This document shows, one piece after another, positions 31,604 to 41,631 of a stretch of 64,000 bases of DNA. Every line of letters starts with the position of its first letter. The stretch's first letter is position 1. A program made the position numbers and the translations under genes. Source of the stretch: MR-S7 sp000400995 (GTDB taxonomy: Bacteria > Pseudomonadota > Gammaproteobacteria > Burkholderiales > Burkholderiaceae_C); assembly GCF_045291395.1 (NCBI RefSeq), contig NZ_CP152342.1, positions 4,154,001-4,218,000 on the forward strand, written 5' to 3'. The notes under the pieces were generated by a model. It made no database searches. It was not told the origin of the DNA and was given only the letters and a program-made list of their open reading frames with translations.

Positions 31604-32362
31604 ATGGAATGGATCATCGTCTCGCTGGCCTCGCTGCTGGCCGGTTTCGTGGACGCGATCGTCGGCGGAGGCGGCCTGATCCTGCTGCCGGCCCTGTTCG
31701 CCACCTTCCCCGCCGCCCCGCCCGCCACGCTGCTGGGCACCAACAAGAGCGCCGCCATCTGGGGCACGGGCGTGGCCGCCTGGCAGTTCAGCCGCCGCGT
31801 GCGGATGCGCTGGCCGGCCATGCTGCCGGCGGCGCTGGCCAGCTTCGCCGGCGCCTTCGCCGGGGCGTGGGTGGTCACCCTGATCTCGGCGGACTTCCTG
31901 CGCAAGCTGCTGCCCGTGGTGCTGGCCGGTCTGCTGCTCTACACCCTGGCACGCAAGGACCTCGGCCGCGAGCACGCCCCGCGCTTCGCGGCGCGCCGGG
32001 AAACCCTGGCGGCCAGCCTGATCGGGGTGCTGATCGGTTTCTACGACGGCTTCTTCGGCCCCGGCACGGGCAGCTTCTTCGTCTTCCTGTTCGTGCGCGT
32101 GCTGGGCTACGACTTCCTGAACGCCTCGGTGTCGGCCAAGCTGCTGAACCTGGCCACCAACCTGGCGGCGTTGATCCTGTTCACGCTCAAGGGCCACGTG
32201 TGGTGGCACATCGCGCTGCCGCTGGCCGTGGCCAACGTGGTCGGCAGCGTGCTGGGCACGCACCTGGCGCTCAAGCACGGGGCGGGCTTCGTGCGCGGCA
32301 TCTTCATCCTGGTGGTGGGGCTGCTGATCCTCAAGACCGGGTACGACGCATTCCTACGCTGA
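31604..32362 (+). CDS. TSUP (TauE/SafE) family membrane transporter
   Basis: About 252 aa with seven or eight transmembrane helices. Both family half-repeats are visible: AGFVDAIVGGGGLILLPAL with LLGTNKSAAIWGT in the first half, and IGFYDGFFGPGTGSFFVFLFV with ASVSAKLLNLATNLAAL in the second. TSUP proteins export sulfite, sulfoacetate or related small anions, and some transport other organic acids. The ATG at 31604 has only a weak RBS. It is preceded by an orphan terminator that could attenuate it. Arginase starts 61 bp downstream on the same strand, but a common function is not evident. Confidence 0.9.
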   Translation: MEWIIVSLASLLAGFVDAIVGGGGLILLPALFATFPAAPPATLLGTNKSAAIWGTGVAAWQFSRRVRMRWPAMLPAALASFAGAFAGAWVVTLISADFLRKLLPVVLAGLLLYTLARKDLGREHAPRFAARRETLAASLIGVLIGFYDGFFGPGTGSFFVFLFVRVLGYDFLNASVSAKLLNLATNLAALILFTLKGHVWWHIALPLAVANVVGSVLGTHLALKHGAGFVRGIFILVVGLLILKTGYDAFLR

Positions 32363-32423
32363 CGGAGCGCCCGCGGGTGCAGCATGCCCCTTTCGTTCCA
32401 CCCCCCACCTGCCGGAGAAGCAC

Positions 32424-33335
32424 ATGCCTGTCCTGACCTTGATCGGCGCGCCCACCGACGTGGGCGCCAGCGTGCTCGGCGCCAGCATGGGCCCGGACGC
32501 GCTGCGCATCGCGGGCATCGCCCGTGCGCTGCGCGAGCGGGGCTTTGCCGTGCGCGACATCGGCAACCTGGCCGGCCCGGGCAATCCGCAGGACGCGCCC
32601 TCGGAGGGATTTCGCCACCTGGCCGAGGTGGTGGCCTGGAACCAGGCGGTCTTCGCCGCCACGCACGCTGCCCTGGAGGCCGGTGAGCTGCCGCTGCTGA
32701 TGGGCGGCGACCACTGCCTGGCGATCGGCTCCATCAGCGCCGTGGCCCGGCACTGCCGCGCGCGCGGCAAGCGGCTGAAGGTGCTCTGGTTCGACGCCCA
32801 TGCCGACGCCAACACGCCCGACACCACCCCCAGCGGCAACCTGCACGGCATGCCCGTGGCCTGCCTGCTGGGCCAGGGCCCGCAGGCGCTCACGCAGCTG
32901 GCCGGCAGCGGCCCGGCCCTGCACGCGGGCGAAATCGCCCAGGTCGGCGTGCGCAGCGTGGACCCGAACGAAAAGCGCTTCGTGGGCGAGCACGGCATCG
33001 AGGTGTTCGACATGCGCACCATCGACGAGCTGGGCATGCGCGCCGTGATGCAGGCTGCCCTGAAGGACGTGGACCGGGACACGCACCTGCACGTGAGCTT
33101 CGACATGGACTGCCTGGACCCATCCGTGGCCCCCGGCGTGGGCACGGCCGTGCGCGGCGGCCCCACCTACCGCGAGACGCAGCTGTGCATGGAGATGCTG
33201 GCCGACAGCGGCGCGCTCGGCTCGGCCGACCTGGTGGAGCTGAACCCGGCGCTGGACGTGCGCAACCAGACGGCCGAACTGGCCGTGGACCTGCTGGAGA
33301 GCCTGTTCGGCAAGTCCACGCTGATGCGGATGTGA
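32424..33335 (+). CDS. rocF: Arginase
   Basis: 303 aa, typical length. Binuclear Mn2+ ligand motifs are in order: GGDHCLAIG (about residue 93), WFDAHADANT (about 118-126) and SFDMDCLDPSVAPGVGT (about 225-240). NLHGMPVACLLG, which shapes the arginine pocket, is also present. It hydrolyses L-arginine to ornithine and urea in the cytosol. The RBS GGAGAA precedes the ATG. It is followed by a TATAAT box, a terminator and an arginine-type ABC importer, so uptake and breakdown of arginine are paired here. Confidence 0.96.
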   Translation: MPVLTLIGAPTDVGASVLGASMGPDALRIAGIARALRERGFAVRDIGNLAGPGNPQDAPSEGFRHLAEVVAWNQAVFAATHAALEAGELPLLMGGDHCLAIGSISAVARHCRARGKRLKVLWFDAHADANTPDTTPSGNLHGMPVACLLGQGPQALTQLAGSGPALHAGEIAQVGVRSVDPNEKRFVGEHGIEVFDMRTIDELGMRAVMQAALKDVDRDTHLHVSFDMDCLDPSVAPGVGTAVRGGPTYRETQLCMEMLADSGALGSADLVELNPALDVRNQTAELAVDLLESLFGKSTLMRM

Positions 33336-33374
33336 CAGGGTTTATGGCGATGCGCGCCGCCCAGGCGGGCTCCC

Positions 33375-33380
33375 TATAAT
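33375..33380 (+). promoter_or_regulatory. Consensus -10 box (TATAAT) after arginase
   Basis: A perfect TATAAT in a GC-rich region; no convincing -35 element at 16-18 bp. It would start a transcript near 33387 whose 110-nt leader contains the terminator at 33433-33464 before the ABC importer genes. Confidence 0.5.
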
Positions 33381-33432
33381 GTGACCGCCTCGTGACGCGC
33401 CCCACCCGGGCCCCTTGCGCGGGCAACGGTTT

Positions 33433-33464
33433 TCCGGCTTGTGATCCGCAAGGCCGGATTTTTT
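33433..33464 (+). terminator. Intrinsic terminator/attenuator between arginase and ABC importer
   Basis: TCCGGC/GCCGGA stem extended by TTG/CAA across a one-base bulge, loop of 7 nt, then six T. It ends the arginase transcript. Because a TATAAT lies upstream of it, it may also attenuate the importer transcript. Confidence 0.8.
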
Positions 33465-33498
33465 GTACCTGAAAACACTCCCACGCAGGAACACGTTC

Positions 33499-34263
33499 AT
33501 GCAGATGCTCAAGACCCTGGCCGCCGCCGTGCTGGCCGTGTGCACCGCAGTCGCCGTGCAGGCGCGCCCGCTGGAGGACATCCGCAAGAGCGGCACCATC
33601 GTCCTTGGCTCCGAGGGGCAGTACGCGCCCTTCAACTTCTTCAAGGGCAAGCAGCTCACGGGCTACGAGATCGAGGTGGCCGAGGCCGTGGTCAAGAAGA
33701 TGGGCCTCAAGCACGAGTGGAAGACCGTGGGCTTCGACGCCCTGCTCACCGGCCTGGCGCAGGACCGCTGGGACCTGGTGATCGCCTCGCATGCCATCAC
33801 CGACGAGCGCTCCAAGGCCGTCACCTTCACGCTGCCGCACTACTGCTCGGGCGGCCAGATCGTCTCCATGAAGGCCGAGATCGGCAAGGCCGGCGACCTG
33901 GCCGGCAAGGTGGTGGCCGTGCAGACCGGCACCACCTACCTGGAAGCCGTGAAGAAGGTGCCCGGCGTGAAGGACGTGAAGAACTTCCCCACCGACGAGG
34001 CCGCGCGCAACGCCCTGGCTTCCAAGCGCGTGGACGCCTGGGTGACCGACCGCTTCGTGGCCAAGGAAATGCTGGCCAAGGCGCCCCAGGCAGGTTTCCA
34101 CACCGGCGACATGCTGTTCGTCGAGCAGGTGGCCGCCGCCGTCTCCAAGGGCAACCAGGGCCTGGCCGATGCCTGGAACAAGGCTTTGAAGGAGGCCATC
34201 GCCGACGGCAGCGTCGCGGCGATCTCCAAGAAGTACTTCCAGGAAGACGTGACCTGTAAGTAA
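33499..34263 (+). CDS. Polar amino-acid ABC transporter substrate-binding protein (arginine/lysine/histidine type)
   Basis: About 254 aa. Sec signal peptide (residues 1-23, AVAVQA|RP). Family 3 solute-binding fold with GTIVLGSEGQYAPFNFF at the start, GYEIEVAEAVVKKMGLKHEW and the GLAQDRWDLVIASHAITDERSKAVTFTLPHY block. The Arg and Asp residues that contact the ligand alpha-carboxyl and amine appear conserved, but the exact amino acid is inferred from the adjacent arginase. Followed by one permease and one ATPase, a complete importer with a homodimeric permease. Confidence 0.9.
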   Translation: MQMLKTLAAAVLAVCTAVAVQARPLEDIRKSGTIVLGSEGQYAPFNFFKGKQLTGYEIEVAEAVVKKMGLKHEWKTVGFDALLTGLAQDRWDLVIASHAITDERSKAVTFTLPHYCSGGQIVSMKAEIGKAGDLAGKVVAVQTGTTYLEAVKKVPGVKDVKNFPTDEAARNALASKRVDAWVTDRFVAKEMLAKAPQAGFHTGDMLFVEQVAAAVSKGNQGLADAWNKALKEAIADGSVAAISKKYFQEDVTCK

Positions 34264-34312
34264 CCTCTTTCATACTCCCGGCCGGGCGCGGCGCGCCCTG
34301 CCCGCTTCTCCC

Positions 34313-35091
34313 ATGCTTCTCGCTCTCTGGCCCGCACACTGGAGCCGTTCCCAGCGCAGCAACGCGACCCTGGTGGCGGCCCTGGTGCTGATGGCCCTGG
34401 TCCTCTCGCTGCTCGGCCAGTTCCTCTCGTTCTTCCCCGAGCCCATCGGCTCCAACGCGGCCCTCTTCTCCGAAGGCGCGCTCACCACGCTCACCCTCAC
34501 GCTGGTCAGCGGCGCCGTGGGCCTGGTGCTGGGCACCGCAGCGGCGCTGGCGCGCACCTCGCGCCTGGCATGGCTGCGCTGGGTGGCCAGCTTCTACATC
34601 TGGGCCATCCGCGGCACACCGCTGCTGGTGCAGATCCTGTTCGTGTATTTCGCGCTGCCGGTGCTGGTGCCGGGGCTGAACCTGCCCGACTTCGCCGCCG
34701 CCGTGGTGGCGCTGGGCCTGAACGTGGGCGCCTACAACGCCGAGGCCATCCGCGCCGGCCTGCAGGCCGTGCCGCGCGGGCAGACCGAGGCGGCGCGCGC
34801 ACTGGGCCTGTCCCGCACCCATGTCTTCTTCGACGTGGTGTTCCCCCAGGCGTTCAAGATCGCGCTGCCGCCGCTGGTGAGCAACTTCGTGGCGCTGCTC
34901 AAGGATTCGTCGCTGGCCTACGCCATCGGCGTGGTGGAGCTGACCAACGTGGGCAACCGCATCCAGTCGGCCACCTTCCAGCCCGTGGCGACGCTGGTGA
35001 CGGTGGCCATCACCTACCTGATCCTGACCACGCTGGTGACGCAGGTGACGCACGCGATCGAGCACCGCTTCGACGTGGAAGGGCGCGTGAA

Positions 35092-35095
<4 letters not shown>
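34313..35095 (+). CDS. Polar amino-acid ABC transporter permease (HisM/GlnP family)
   Basis: 260 aa, five or so membrane helices. Includes the HisMQ pattern EGALTTLTLTLVSGAVGLVLG, WAIRGTPLLVQILFVYF and the cytoplasmic EAA loop EAARALGLSRTHVFFDVVFPQAFKIALPP (ATPase contact). The extended 35-residue N-terminus includes an additional hydrophobic segment. Only one permease gene is present, so it should act as a homodimer. The stop overlaps the ATPase ATG (ATGA). Confidence 0.93.
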
Positions 35096-35844
<749 letters not shown>

Positions 35845-35865
35845 GCCCTCACCCCCAAAAACCAT

Positions 35866-35947
35866 AGCTGCTCGCGCTCGGTATACAAGGGTTTCAGCAT
35901 CGAAACATGCTGAAATCGGCTTACAACAAGCGCGACCAGCTCCTTTT
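35866..35947. repeat. Long R1-type dyad element (variant e)
   Basis: Outer imperfect inverted repeat (AGCTGCTCGCGCTC against AAGCGCGACCAGCT) enclosing an inner perfect hairpin, TTTCAGCAT (35892-35900) with ATGCTGAAA (35907-35915). Shares GCGCT-GGTAT and GGCTTACAA-AAGCGC landmarks with the element at 47163-47248. Confidence 0.7.
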
Positions 35948-35962
35948 TTGACAAGCAACCGC

Positions 35963-36856
35963 ATGCGTCCCGAACGCCAGGGCCTGCTGGCCCTCCTGGT
36001 GGTGGTCGTCGTCTGGGGCACCACCTTTCCCGCGATGAAGATGCTGTCGGCGTACCTGGACGCGCCGCAGATCATCTGGGCGCGCTTCGCCATCGCCCTG
36101 CTGGTGCTTGCGCCGATGTGGCGCGGCCTGCGCGCGGCCGAGCGGCGCTGGGGGCTGCTGCTGGGCGCGCTGCTGTTCCTGGCGTTCTGGCTGCAGATCG
36201 AAGGGCTGGCGCGCACCACCAGCAACCGCAACGCCTTCGTCACGGGGCTGAACGTGCTCGTGGTGCCGCTGCTGGCCATGGCCGTGCTGGGGCGGCGCTA
36301 CGGCGGCGCGCTGTGGCTGGCCTGCGGCATGGCGCTGGCGGGCATGGTGCTGATGTTCCACGAGGACGCGCCGTGGAACCTGGGCGACACGCTCACGCTG
36401 GCGAGCACGCTGTTCTACGCCGTCTACATCCTGGCACTGGAGGAATGTGCGCGCCGCAACTCCGCGCAGCCGCTGCGCGCCACGCGCATGGCGGCCGTGC
36501 AGGCGCTGGTGATGTTCACCGCCGCCGGCGCGCTGGTGCTGGCGCGCCACGGCGGCGCTGCCACGTCGCTGCAGGCGCTGGCCGCGCTGCCCGGACCGGC
36601 GCTGGCGGCGCTGGTCTACCTGGGCGTGGTCGCCAGCGTGCTGGTGGTGACGCTGCAGGCCTGGGGCCAGCAGCGCGTGGACGCGATGCGCAGCGCCATC
36701 GTCTTCGGGCTGGAGCCGGTGTTCGCCGCCGCCACGGCCTGGGTGCTGATCGGCGAGCGGCTGGGCGTGGCGGGCCTGGCGGGCGCAGCGCTGATCGTGG
36801 CGGCGCTGGTGGTGAGCCAGATGCCGCCGCCTCCCGCAAGGCTCAGGGCGTCGTGA
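35963..36856 (+). CDS. EamA/DMT-superfamily transporter
   Basis: About 297 aa with ten predicted transmembrane helices and two EamA repeats. The first includes VVWGTTFPAMKML and FAIALLVLAPMWRG with RTTSNRNAFVTGLNVLVVPLLA; the second ends with DAMRSAIVFGLEPVFAAATAWVLIGERL. Drug/metabolite transporters of this type export amino acids or other metabolites; substrate unknown. Separated from the ABC importer by a long R1 element. Its 3' end overlaps the convergent mrdA gene by 14 bp. Confidence 0.9.
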   Translation: MRPERQGLLALLVVVVVWGTTFPAMKMLSAYLDAPQIIWARFAIALLVLAPMWRGLRAAERRWGLLLGALLFLAFWLQIEGLARTTSNRNAFVTGLNVLVVPLLAMAVLGRRYGGALWLACGMALAGMVLMFHEDAPWNLGDTLTLASTLFYAVYILALEECARRNSAQPLRATRMAAVQALVMFTAAGALVLARHGGAATSLQALAALPGPALAALVYLGVVASVLVVTLQAWGQQRVDAMRSAIVFGLEPVFAAATAWVLIGERLGVAGLAGAALIVAALVVSQMPPPPARLRAS

Positions 36857-38783
36857 GCGGCACGTCCTCGGCGCGGCGCGGCGTGCCCATGGGCGCGCCG
36901 GCCTGTCCCTTGGCGACGGCGGCGAGGTCTTCCGCGCTGGGGTACTGGCCCAGCAGCCAGTAGTCGAACACGCGGCGCACGATGGGCGCGGCCGCGGCGG
37001 CGCCGAAGCCCGCGTTCTCCACGATCACCGCCACGGCCACGCGCGGCTCCTCCACGGGCGCGAAGGCGGCGAACAGCGAATGGTCACGCTGGTGCTCGGC
37101 CAGCAGTTGGGCGTTGTACTTCACGTTCTGCCCGAGGCTCACGGCCTGGGCGGTACCGGTCTTGCCGGCCGAGGTGTAGGGCGCACCCGCGAACACGCGC
37201 CGGCCCGTGCCGGCCTGGTTCACGGCCATGAGGGCGTTGTTCACGATGGCCACGTTCTTCGGCTTGAAGCCCAGGTTCTCGCCGGGCGGCTGCTGCACCT
37301 CGGTCACCTCGCCGGTCACCGAGTCCTTCACCGCCTTGATGAGGTGCGGGCGGTGGCGCGTGCCGCCGTTGGCCAGCGTGGCCTCGGCCACGGCGAGCTG
37401 CAGCATGGTGAAGTTGTTGTAGCCCTGGCCGATGCCCAGCGACACGGTTTCGCCCGAATACCAGCGCTTGGCCTCGGGGCGCTTGTAGGCATTGCGCTTC
37501 CACTCGGTGCTGGGCAGCACGCCGCGCAGCTCGCCGCCGAGGTCGATGCCGGTGATCTGGCCGAAGCCCAGCGGCTTCATGAAGTCGTGGATGGCGTCCA
37601 CGCCCATCTCGACGGCCAGCGAATAGAAATAGGTGTTGCTCGAATACTGGATGGCGCGGTGCATGTCCACGCCGCCCAGCCCGCCTTCGTGGCTGCGGAA
37701 GGTGCGCCCGCCGTAGTTGAAGAAGCCGGGGTCGTTGAACACCGCCGTGGGGTTGCGCTTGCCCAGCTCCAGCGCGGCCAGGGCCATGAAGGGCTTGTAG
37801 GTGGAGCCCGGCGGGTAGGTGCCGCGCAGCGCGCGGTTGAGCAGCGGCTTGTTGATGGACTCGTTGAGCGCCTGCCAGTTCTCCTGGTCGATGCCGTCCA
37901 CGAACAGGTTCGGGTCGAACGTGGGCTTGGAGACCAGCGCCAGCACCTCGCCGTTGCGCGGGTCCAGCGCCACCAGCGCGCCGCGCCGGTCGCCGAACAT
38001 CTCCTCCACGAGCTTTTGCAGCTTGATGTCCAGCGACAGCATGACCGTGCCGCCGGGCGTGGCCGGGTGGCTGTTGAGGCGCCGCACCGCGTGGCCGCCG
38101 GCCGAGGTCTCCAGGCGCTCGAAGCCGGTGTGGCCGTGCAGCGTGGACTCGAAGCTCTGCTCCACGCCGAGCTTGCCGATGTAGTCCGTGCCGCGGTAGT
38201 TGGCCGCGTCGTCCGAGTCCTCGATGCGCTCCTTCTCGCGCTGGTTGATGCGGCCGATGTAGCCGATGGCGTGGCTGGCCACCTCGCCCATCGGGTAGTT
38301 GCGGAACAGGCGCGCCTTGATCTCCACGCCGGGGAAGCGGTAGCGCTGCGCCGCGAAGCGCGCCACCTCCTGGTCGGTCAGGCGCGTGCGGATGGGCAGC
38401 GACTCGAAGCTGCGCGACTCGTCCATGAGCCGCTTGAAGCGGCGCCGGTCGCGCTGCTGGATGTCCACGATCTTGGCCAGCTCGTCGATCGTCGCCTCCA
38501 GGTCGATCGCGCGCGAGGGCGTGATCTCCAGCGTGTACGCCGAGTAGTTGGTGGCCAGCACCACGCCGTTGCGGTCCAGGATCAGCCCGCGGTTGGGCAC
38601 GATGGGCACCACCGCCGTGCGGTTGCTCTCGGCCTGGTCCGCCAGGTCTTCGTGGCGCATGACCTGCAGCACCACCAGCCGCCAGACGATGAGCAGGAAC
38701 GCCAGGAGCACCACTGCGCCCACCACGAACACGCGCAGGCGAAAGCGCGACGCATCGGCCTCGACGTTGTGCAGCTCGGTCAT
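36843..38783 (-). CDS. mrdA: Penicillin-binding protein 2 (elongasome transpeptidase)
   Basis: 646 aa, class B PBP. Cytoplasmic tail plus single TM (residues about 18-38), pedestal/dimerisation domain, then transpeptidase domain with SxxK as STYKPF (about 327), SxN as SSN (about 381) and KTG as GKTGTAQ (about 539). Cross-links peptidoglycan during lateral wall growth with RodA and MreBCD. Last gene in the visible mreB-mreC-mreD-mrdA order; rodA is not downstream here, because a convergent EamA gene follows directly. A dispersed R2 repeat lies between it and mreD. Confidence 0.96.
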   Translation of the reverse strand: MTELHNVEADASRFRLRVFVVGAVVLLAFLLIVWRLVVLQVMRHEDLADQAESNRTAVVPIVPNRGLILDRNGVVLATNYSAYTLEITPSRAIDLEATIDELAKIVDIQQRDRRRFKRLMDESRSFESLPIRTRLTDQEVARFAAQRYRFPGVEIKARLFRNYPMGEVASHAIGYIGRINQREKERIEDSDDAANYRGTDYIGKLGVEQSFESTLHGHTGFERLETSAGGHAVRRLNSHPATPGGTVMLSLDIKLQKLVEEMFGDRRGALVALDPRNGEVLALVSKPTFDPNLFVDGIDQENWQALNESINKPLLNRALRGTYPPGSTYKPFMALAALELGKRNPTAVFNDPGFFNYGGRTFRSHEGGLGGVDMHRAIQYSSNTYFYSLAVEMGVDAIHDFMKPLGFGQITGIDLGGELRGVLPSTEWKRNAYKRPEAKRWYSGETVSLGIGQGYNNFTMLQLAVAEATLANGGTRHRPHLIKAVKDSVTGEVTEVQQPPGENLGFKPKNVAIVNNALMAVNQAGTGRRVFAGAPYTSAGKTGTAQAVSLGQNVKYNAQLLAEHQRDHSLFAAFAPVEEPRVAVAVIVENAGFGAAAAAPIVRRVFDYWLLGQYPSAEDLAAVAKGQAGAPMGTPRRAEDVPLTTP

Positions 38784-38838
38784 TCCACCTGCCCGCTGCG
38801 CGCGGCCTCACCCCTCCGATGGCTACGGAGCAAGCCAT

Positions 38839-38923
38839 GCCAGCGGACGCCGTGGAGCTGGCTTTGCCAGGCCACCGGCGTCGTCCCCCTGGAGGGGGAA
38901 GGCGCGAAGCGACTCAGGGGGTG
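38839..38923 (-). repeat. Dispersed GC-rich repeat R2 (copy 2)
   Basis: Same landmarks as 22831-22923: GCCAGCGGACGCCGTGGAGC, CTTTGCC-GGCCACCGGCG and GGGGGAAGGCGCG with CTCAGGGGGTG. It sits immediately after the mreD stop within the mre operon, in the same orientation relative to transcription as copy 1. Confidence 0.8.
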
Positions 38924-38925
38924 GT

Positions 38926-39444
38926 TCATAGCGGCCGGTTGTCGTCCTGGTCGGGCGGACGGCGCTGGGGTGCGAGCAGCAGCCAGCTCGCCAGCGGCCA
39001 GATCACCGCCTCCAGCAGCGGGGCGGCCACGCCGTCCAGCCCGGGCAGCAGGCCGCCGCCGGCCATGCGCAGCAGCAGCTCCAGCGCGTGCGCGCCGGCG
39101 AAGAGCGGCAGCAGCTGCAGCGCCTGCGCCAGCGGGCCGAACCACAGCAGGCGCCGGTTCGACAGGTGCACGGCGAACATGAGCGCGCAGTAGACCAGCG
39201 CATGCTGGCCCAGCAGCGCGGACTGGTGCACGTCGATGCACAGCCCCATGGCGAAGGCCAGTCCCATGCCCACGCGCTGGGGCTGGTGCATGCCCCAGAA
39301 CGCGAGCAGCACCATCACCCAGTCGGGCGTCCACACCACGCGGCCCAGCGGCAGCATGTTCAGCGCCAGGGCCGCCACCAGGCTGGCCGCGATGAAGGCG
39401 GGGCTGACGGGCAGCAGCAGCTGCTGCCCCTTGGGCATGATCAT
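38926..39444 (-). CDS. mreD: Rod shape-determining protein MreD
   Basis: 172 aa, five or six transmembrane helices, the usual MreD size. Contains PAFIAASLVAALALNMLP, the conserved PDWVMVLLAFWGMHQPQRVGMG segment and GLCIDVHQSALLGQHAL. Integral partner of MreC in the elongasome. The start (MIMPKG) overlaps the mreC stop as ATGA. An R2 repeat follows its stop, then mrdA. Confidence 0.93.
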   Translation of the reverse strand: MIMPKGQQLLLPVSPAFIAASLVAALALNMLPLGRVVWTPDWVMVLLAFWGMHQPQRVGMGLAFAMGLCIDVHQSALLGQHALVYCALMFAVHLSNRRLLWFGPLAQALQLLPLFAGAHALELLLRMAGGGLLPGLDGVAAPLLEAVIWPLASWLLLAPQRRPPDQDDNRPL

Positions 39445-40376
39445 TTGCGGCCTCCGCGCTTGGGCGCCTGCGGCTCGGGCGCGGGCCGCGGCGGCAGGCT
39501 GGCCCCCTCGGCCGTTTCGCCGGTCAAGGGCTGCAGCACCATCACGTGGCGCGCACCGTAGACCTGGGCCAGCGGCGCGCAGTAGATGCGGGCGAAGGTG
39601 GAGTCCGCGCGCCGCTCCACGCGGATCACGCGGGCCACGGGCAGGCCCGGCGGATACAGCCCGTCCACGCCGCTGGTGGTGAGCAGGTCGCCCTCCTGCA
39701 CGTCGGCGTTGCCGGGGGTGAAGCGCAGCTCCATGCCGCCGCCGTGGCCCATCGTCGGGTCGCCGTAGGCCACGCTGCGTGCGCCGGTGCGCAGGTTGAG
39801 CACGGGGATGGCCTGGTCGCGGTCGATGAGCAGCGTGACCTCGCTGAGCATGGGATAGACGCGCGTGACCTGGCCCAGCACGCCCGAGGCGTCCATCACG
39901 GGCGAACCGGGCTCCACGCCGGCGAGCTGCCCGCGGTCCACCATGATGCGGCGGGTGTAGGGGTCCGCCGTGTCGTAGATCACCTGTGCGGCCTGGGCAG
40001 GGGTCTGCAGGCGTTCGCGCAGCGCGAGCAACTGGCGCAGCTCGGCGTTCTCGCGCAGGAGCTGGTCGGTTTCGCCCGCGCGCACCGCCATCTGCGCCAT
40101 CTGCCGGCGCGCCGCGTCGGTGCCGGCCTGCGCCTCCTGCAGCGACTGGAAGTAGCCCGCGCCCTGGCCGGCGAACTCCACCGGCTGCAGCATCAGCCAC
40201 TGCAGCGGGTACAGCACCGTGGCCACGCCCTTGCGCAGCGGCTCGGTGACGTGGAAGCGCGCGTCCGCCACCATCAAAAACAGCGCCAGGGCGCTGTAGA
40301 GGGCGAGACGCGAGAGCGGGGAAGGCCCCTGCCGGAAGAAGGACGGCGCCGAGCGGTCCAGGGTTCCCAGGGGCAT
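39441..40376 (-). CDS. mreC: Rod shape-determining protein MreC
   Basis: 311 aa. Short cytoplasmic N-terminus, one TM (about residues 22-40), a coiled coil (about 75-120, rich in Gln, Arg and Leu) and the periplasmic double beta-barrel domain with VDRGQLAGVEPGSPVMDASGV, VTLLIDRDQAIPV and GDLLTTSGVDGLYPPGLPVA. It links MreB and PBP2. The C-terminal Pro-rich tail (PRPAPEPQAPKRGGRK) is variable in the family. It lies 6 bp after mreB and overlaps mreD. Confidence 0.95.
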   Translation of the reverse strand: MPLGTLDRSAPSFFRQGPSPLSRLALYSALALFLMVADARFHVTEPLRKGVATVLYPLQWLMLQPVEFAGQGAGYFQSLQEAQAGTDAARRQMAQMAVRAGETDQLLRENAELRQLLALRERLQTPAQAAQVIYDTADPYTRRIMVDRGQLAGVEPGSPVMDASGVLGQVTRVYPMLSEVTLLIDRDQAIPVLNLRTGARSVAYGDPTMGHGGGMELRFTPGNADVQEGDLLTTSGVDGLYPPGLPVARVIRVERRADSTFARIYCAPLAQVYGARHVMVLQPLTGETAEGASLPPRPAPEPQAPKRGGRK

Positions 40377-40382
40377 GGGTTA

Positions 40383-41426
40383 TCAGTCGCTGGTGAAGAT
40401 GCTGCCCTGGCGGTCCATGCGCTCCAGCGCGATGCCGCAGCCGCGCACCACGCAGGTCAGCGGCTCCTCGGCCACGAGCACGGGCAGGCCGGTTTCCTCG
40501 GCCAGCAGGCGGTCCAGGTCGCGCAGCAGCGCGCCGCCGCCGGTGAGCATCATGCCGCGCTCGGCGATGTCGGCGCCCAATTCCGGGGGCGTCTGCTCCA
40601 GCGCGTTCTTGACGGCGGAGACGATCTGGTTGAGCGGCTCGGTGAGCGCCTCCAGCACTTCATTGCTGGAGATGGTGAAGCTGCGCGGCACGCCCTCGGA
40701 GAGGTTGCGGCCCTTGACCTCCATCTCCTTGACCTCGGAGCCGGGGAATGCCGAGCCGATGTGCTTCTTGATGGACTCGGCCGTGGGCTCGCCGATCAGC
40801 ATGCCGTAGTTGCGGCGGATGTAGTTGATGATGGACTCGTCGAACTTGTCGCCGCCCACGCGCACGCTGCCCTTGTAGACCATGCCGCCCAGCGAGATCA
40901 CGCCGACTTCGGTGGTGCCGCCGCCGATGTCCACGACCATCGAGCCGGACGCTTCGGACACGGGCAGGCCCGCGCCGATGCCGGCGGCCATGGGCTCCTC
41001 GATCAGGTAGACGGCGGTGGCGCCTGCCGCCTCGGCCGCATCCTTGATGGCGCGGCGCTCGACCTGGGTGGAGCCGCAGGGCACGCAGATGATGATGCGC
41101 GGGCTGGGCGTGAGCACCGAGCGCGGGTGCACCATCTTGATGAACTGCTTGATCATCTGCTCGGTGATGACGAAGTCGGCGATCACGCCGTCCTTCATCG
41201 GGCGGATGGCCTCGATGTTGCCGGGCACCTTGCCGAGCATGGCCTTGGCCTCGTGGCCGACGGCCTGGATGACTTTCTTGCCGTGGGGGCCGCCTTCGTG
41301 GCGGATGGCGACGACCGAAGGCTCGTCGAGCACGATGCCCTTGTCACGGGCGAAGATCAGGGTGTTGGCGGTGCCAAGGTCGATGGCCAGGTCGGTGGAG
41401 AAATACCGACGGAATGCTCCGAACAT
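40383..41426 (-). CDS. mreB: Rod shape-determining protein MreB (bacterial actin)
   Basis: 347 aa, full length. Actin-fold nucleotide-binding elements: DLGTANTLIFARDKG at the N-terminus, VVDIGGGTTEVGVISLGG in the middle and GIMLTGGGALL-like GMMLTGGGALLRDLD near the C-terminus. N-terminal FGAFRRYFSTD gives the amphipathic membrane-binding segment. Organises lateral peptidoglycan synthesis with MreCD and PBP2. Starts at the ATG at 41426 and is divergent from gatC across 205 bp that should hold both promoters. Confidence 0.98.
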   Translation of the reverse strand: MFGAFRRYFSTDLAIDLGTANTLIFARDKGIVLDEPSVVAIRHEGGPHGKKVIQAVGHEAKAMLGKVPGNIEAIRPMKDGVIADFVITEQMIKQFIKMVHPRSVLTPSPRIIICVPCGSTQVERRAIKDAAEAAGATAVYLIEEPMAAGIGAGLPVSEASGSMVVDIGGGTTEVGVISLGGMVYKGSVRVGGDKFDESIINYIRRNYGMLIGEPTAESIKKHIGSAFPGSEVKEMEVKGRNLSEGVPRSFTISSNEVLEALTEPLNQIVSAVKNALEQTPPELGADIAERGMMLTGGGALLRDLDRLLAEETGLPVLVAEEPLTCVVRGCGIALERMDRQGSIFTSD

Positions 41427-41631
41427 GCAGGGATCCTCTCAGGCACGGCATGCACGTCGGCCTGCCGTCGCCGGAAATCTAGGGGGTGTTTGTGGGCTTT
41501 TTTCGCACAATGACCGGCGGTAGGGAGGGTATTGCGGCAAAGCCGGGATAATAACGCATCCCCTGTGAATAACTTCCCATGGCACGGCCCGGATTGGAGC
41601 TTTACATCCGGTTTCCCGCGCCCTTTTCCCT

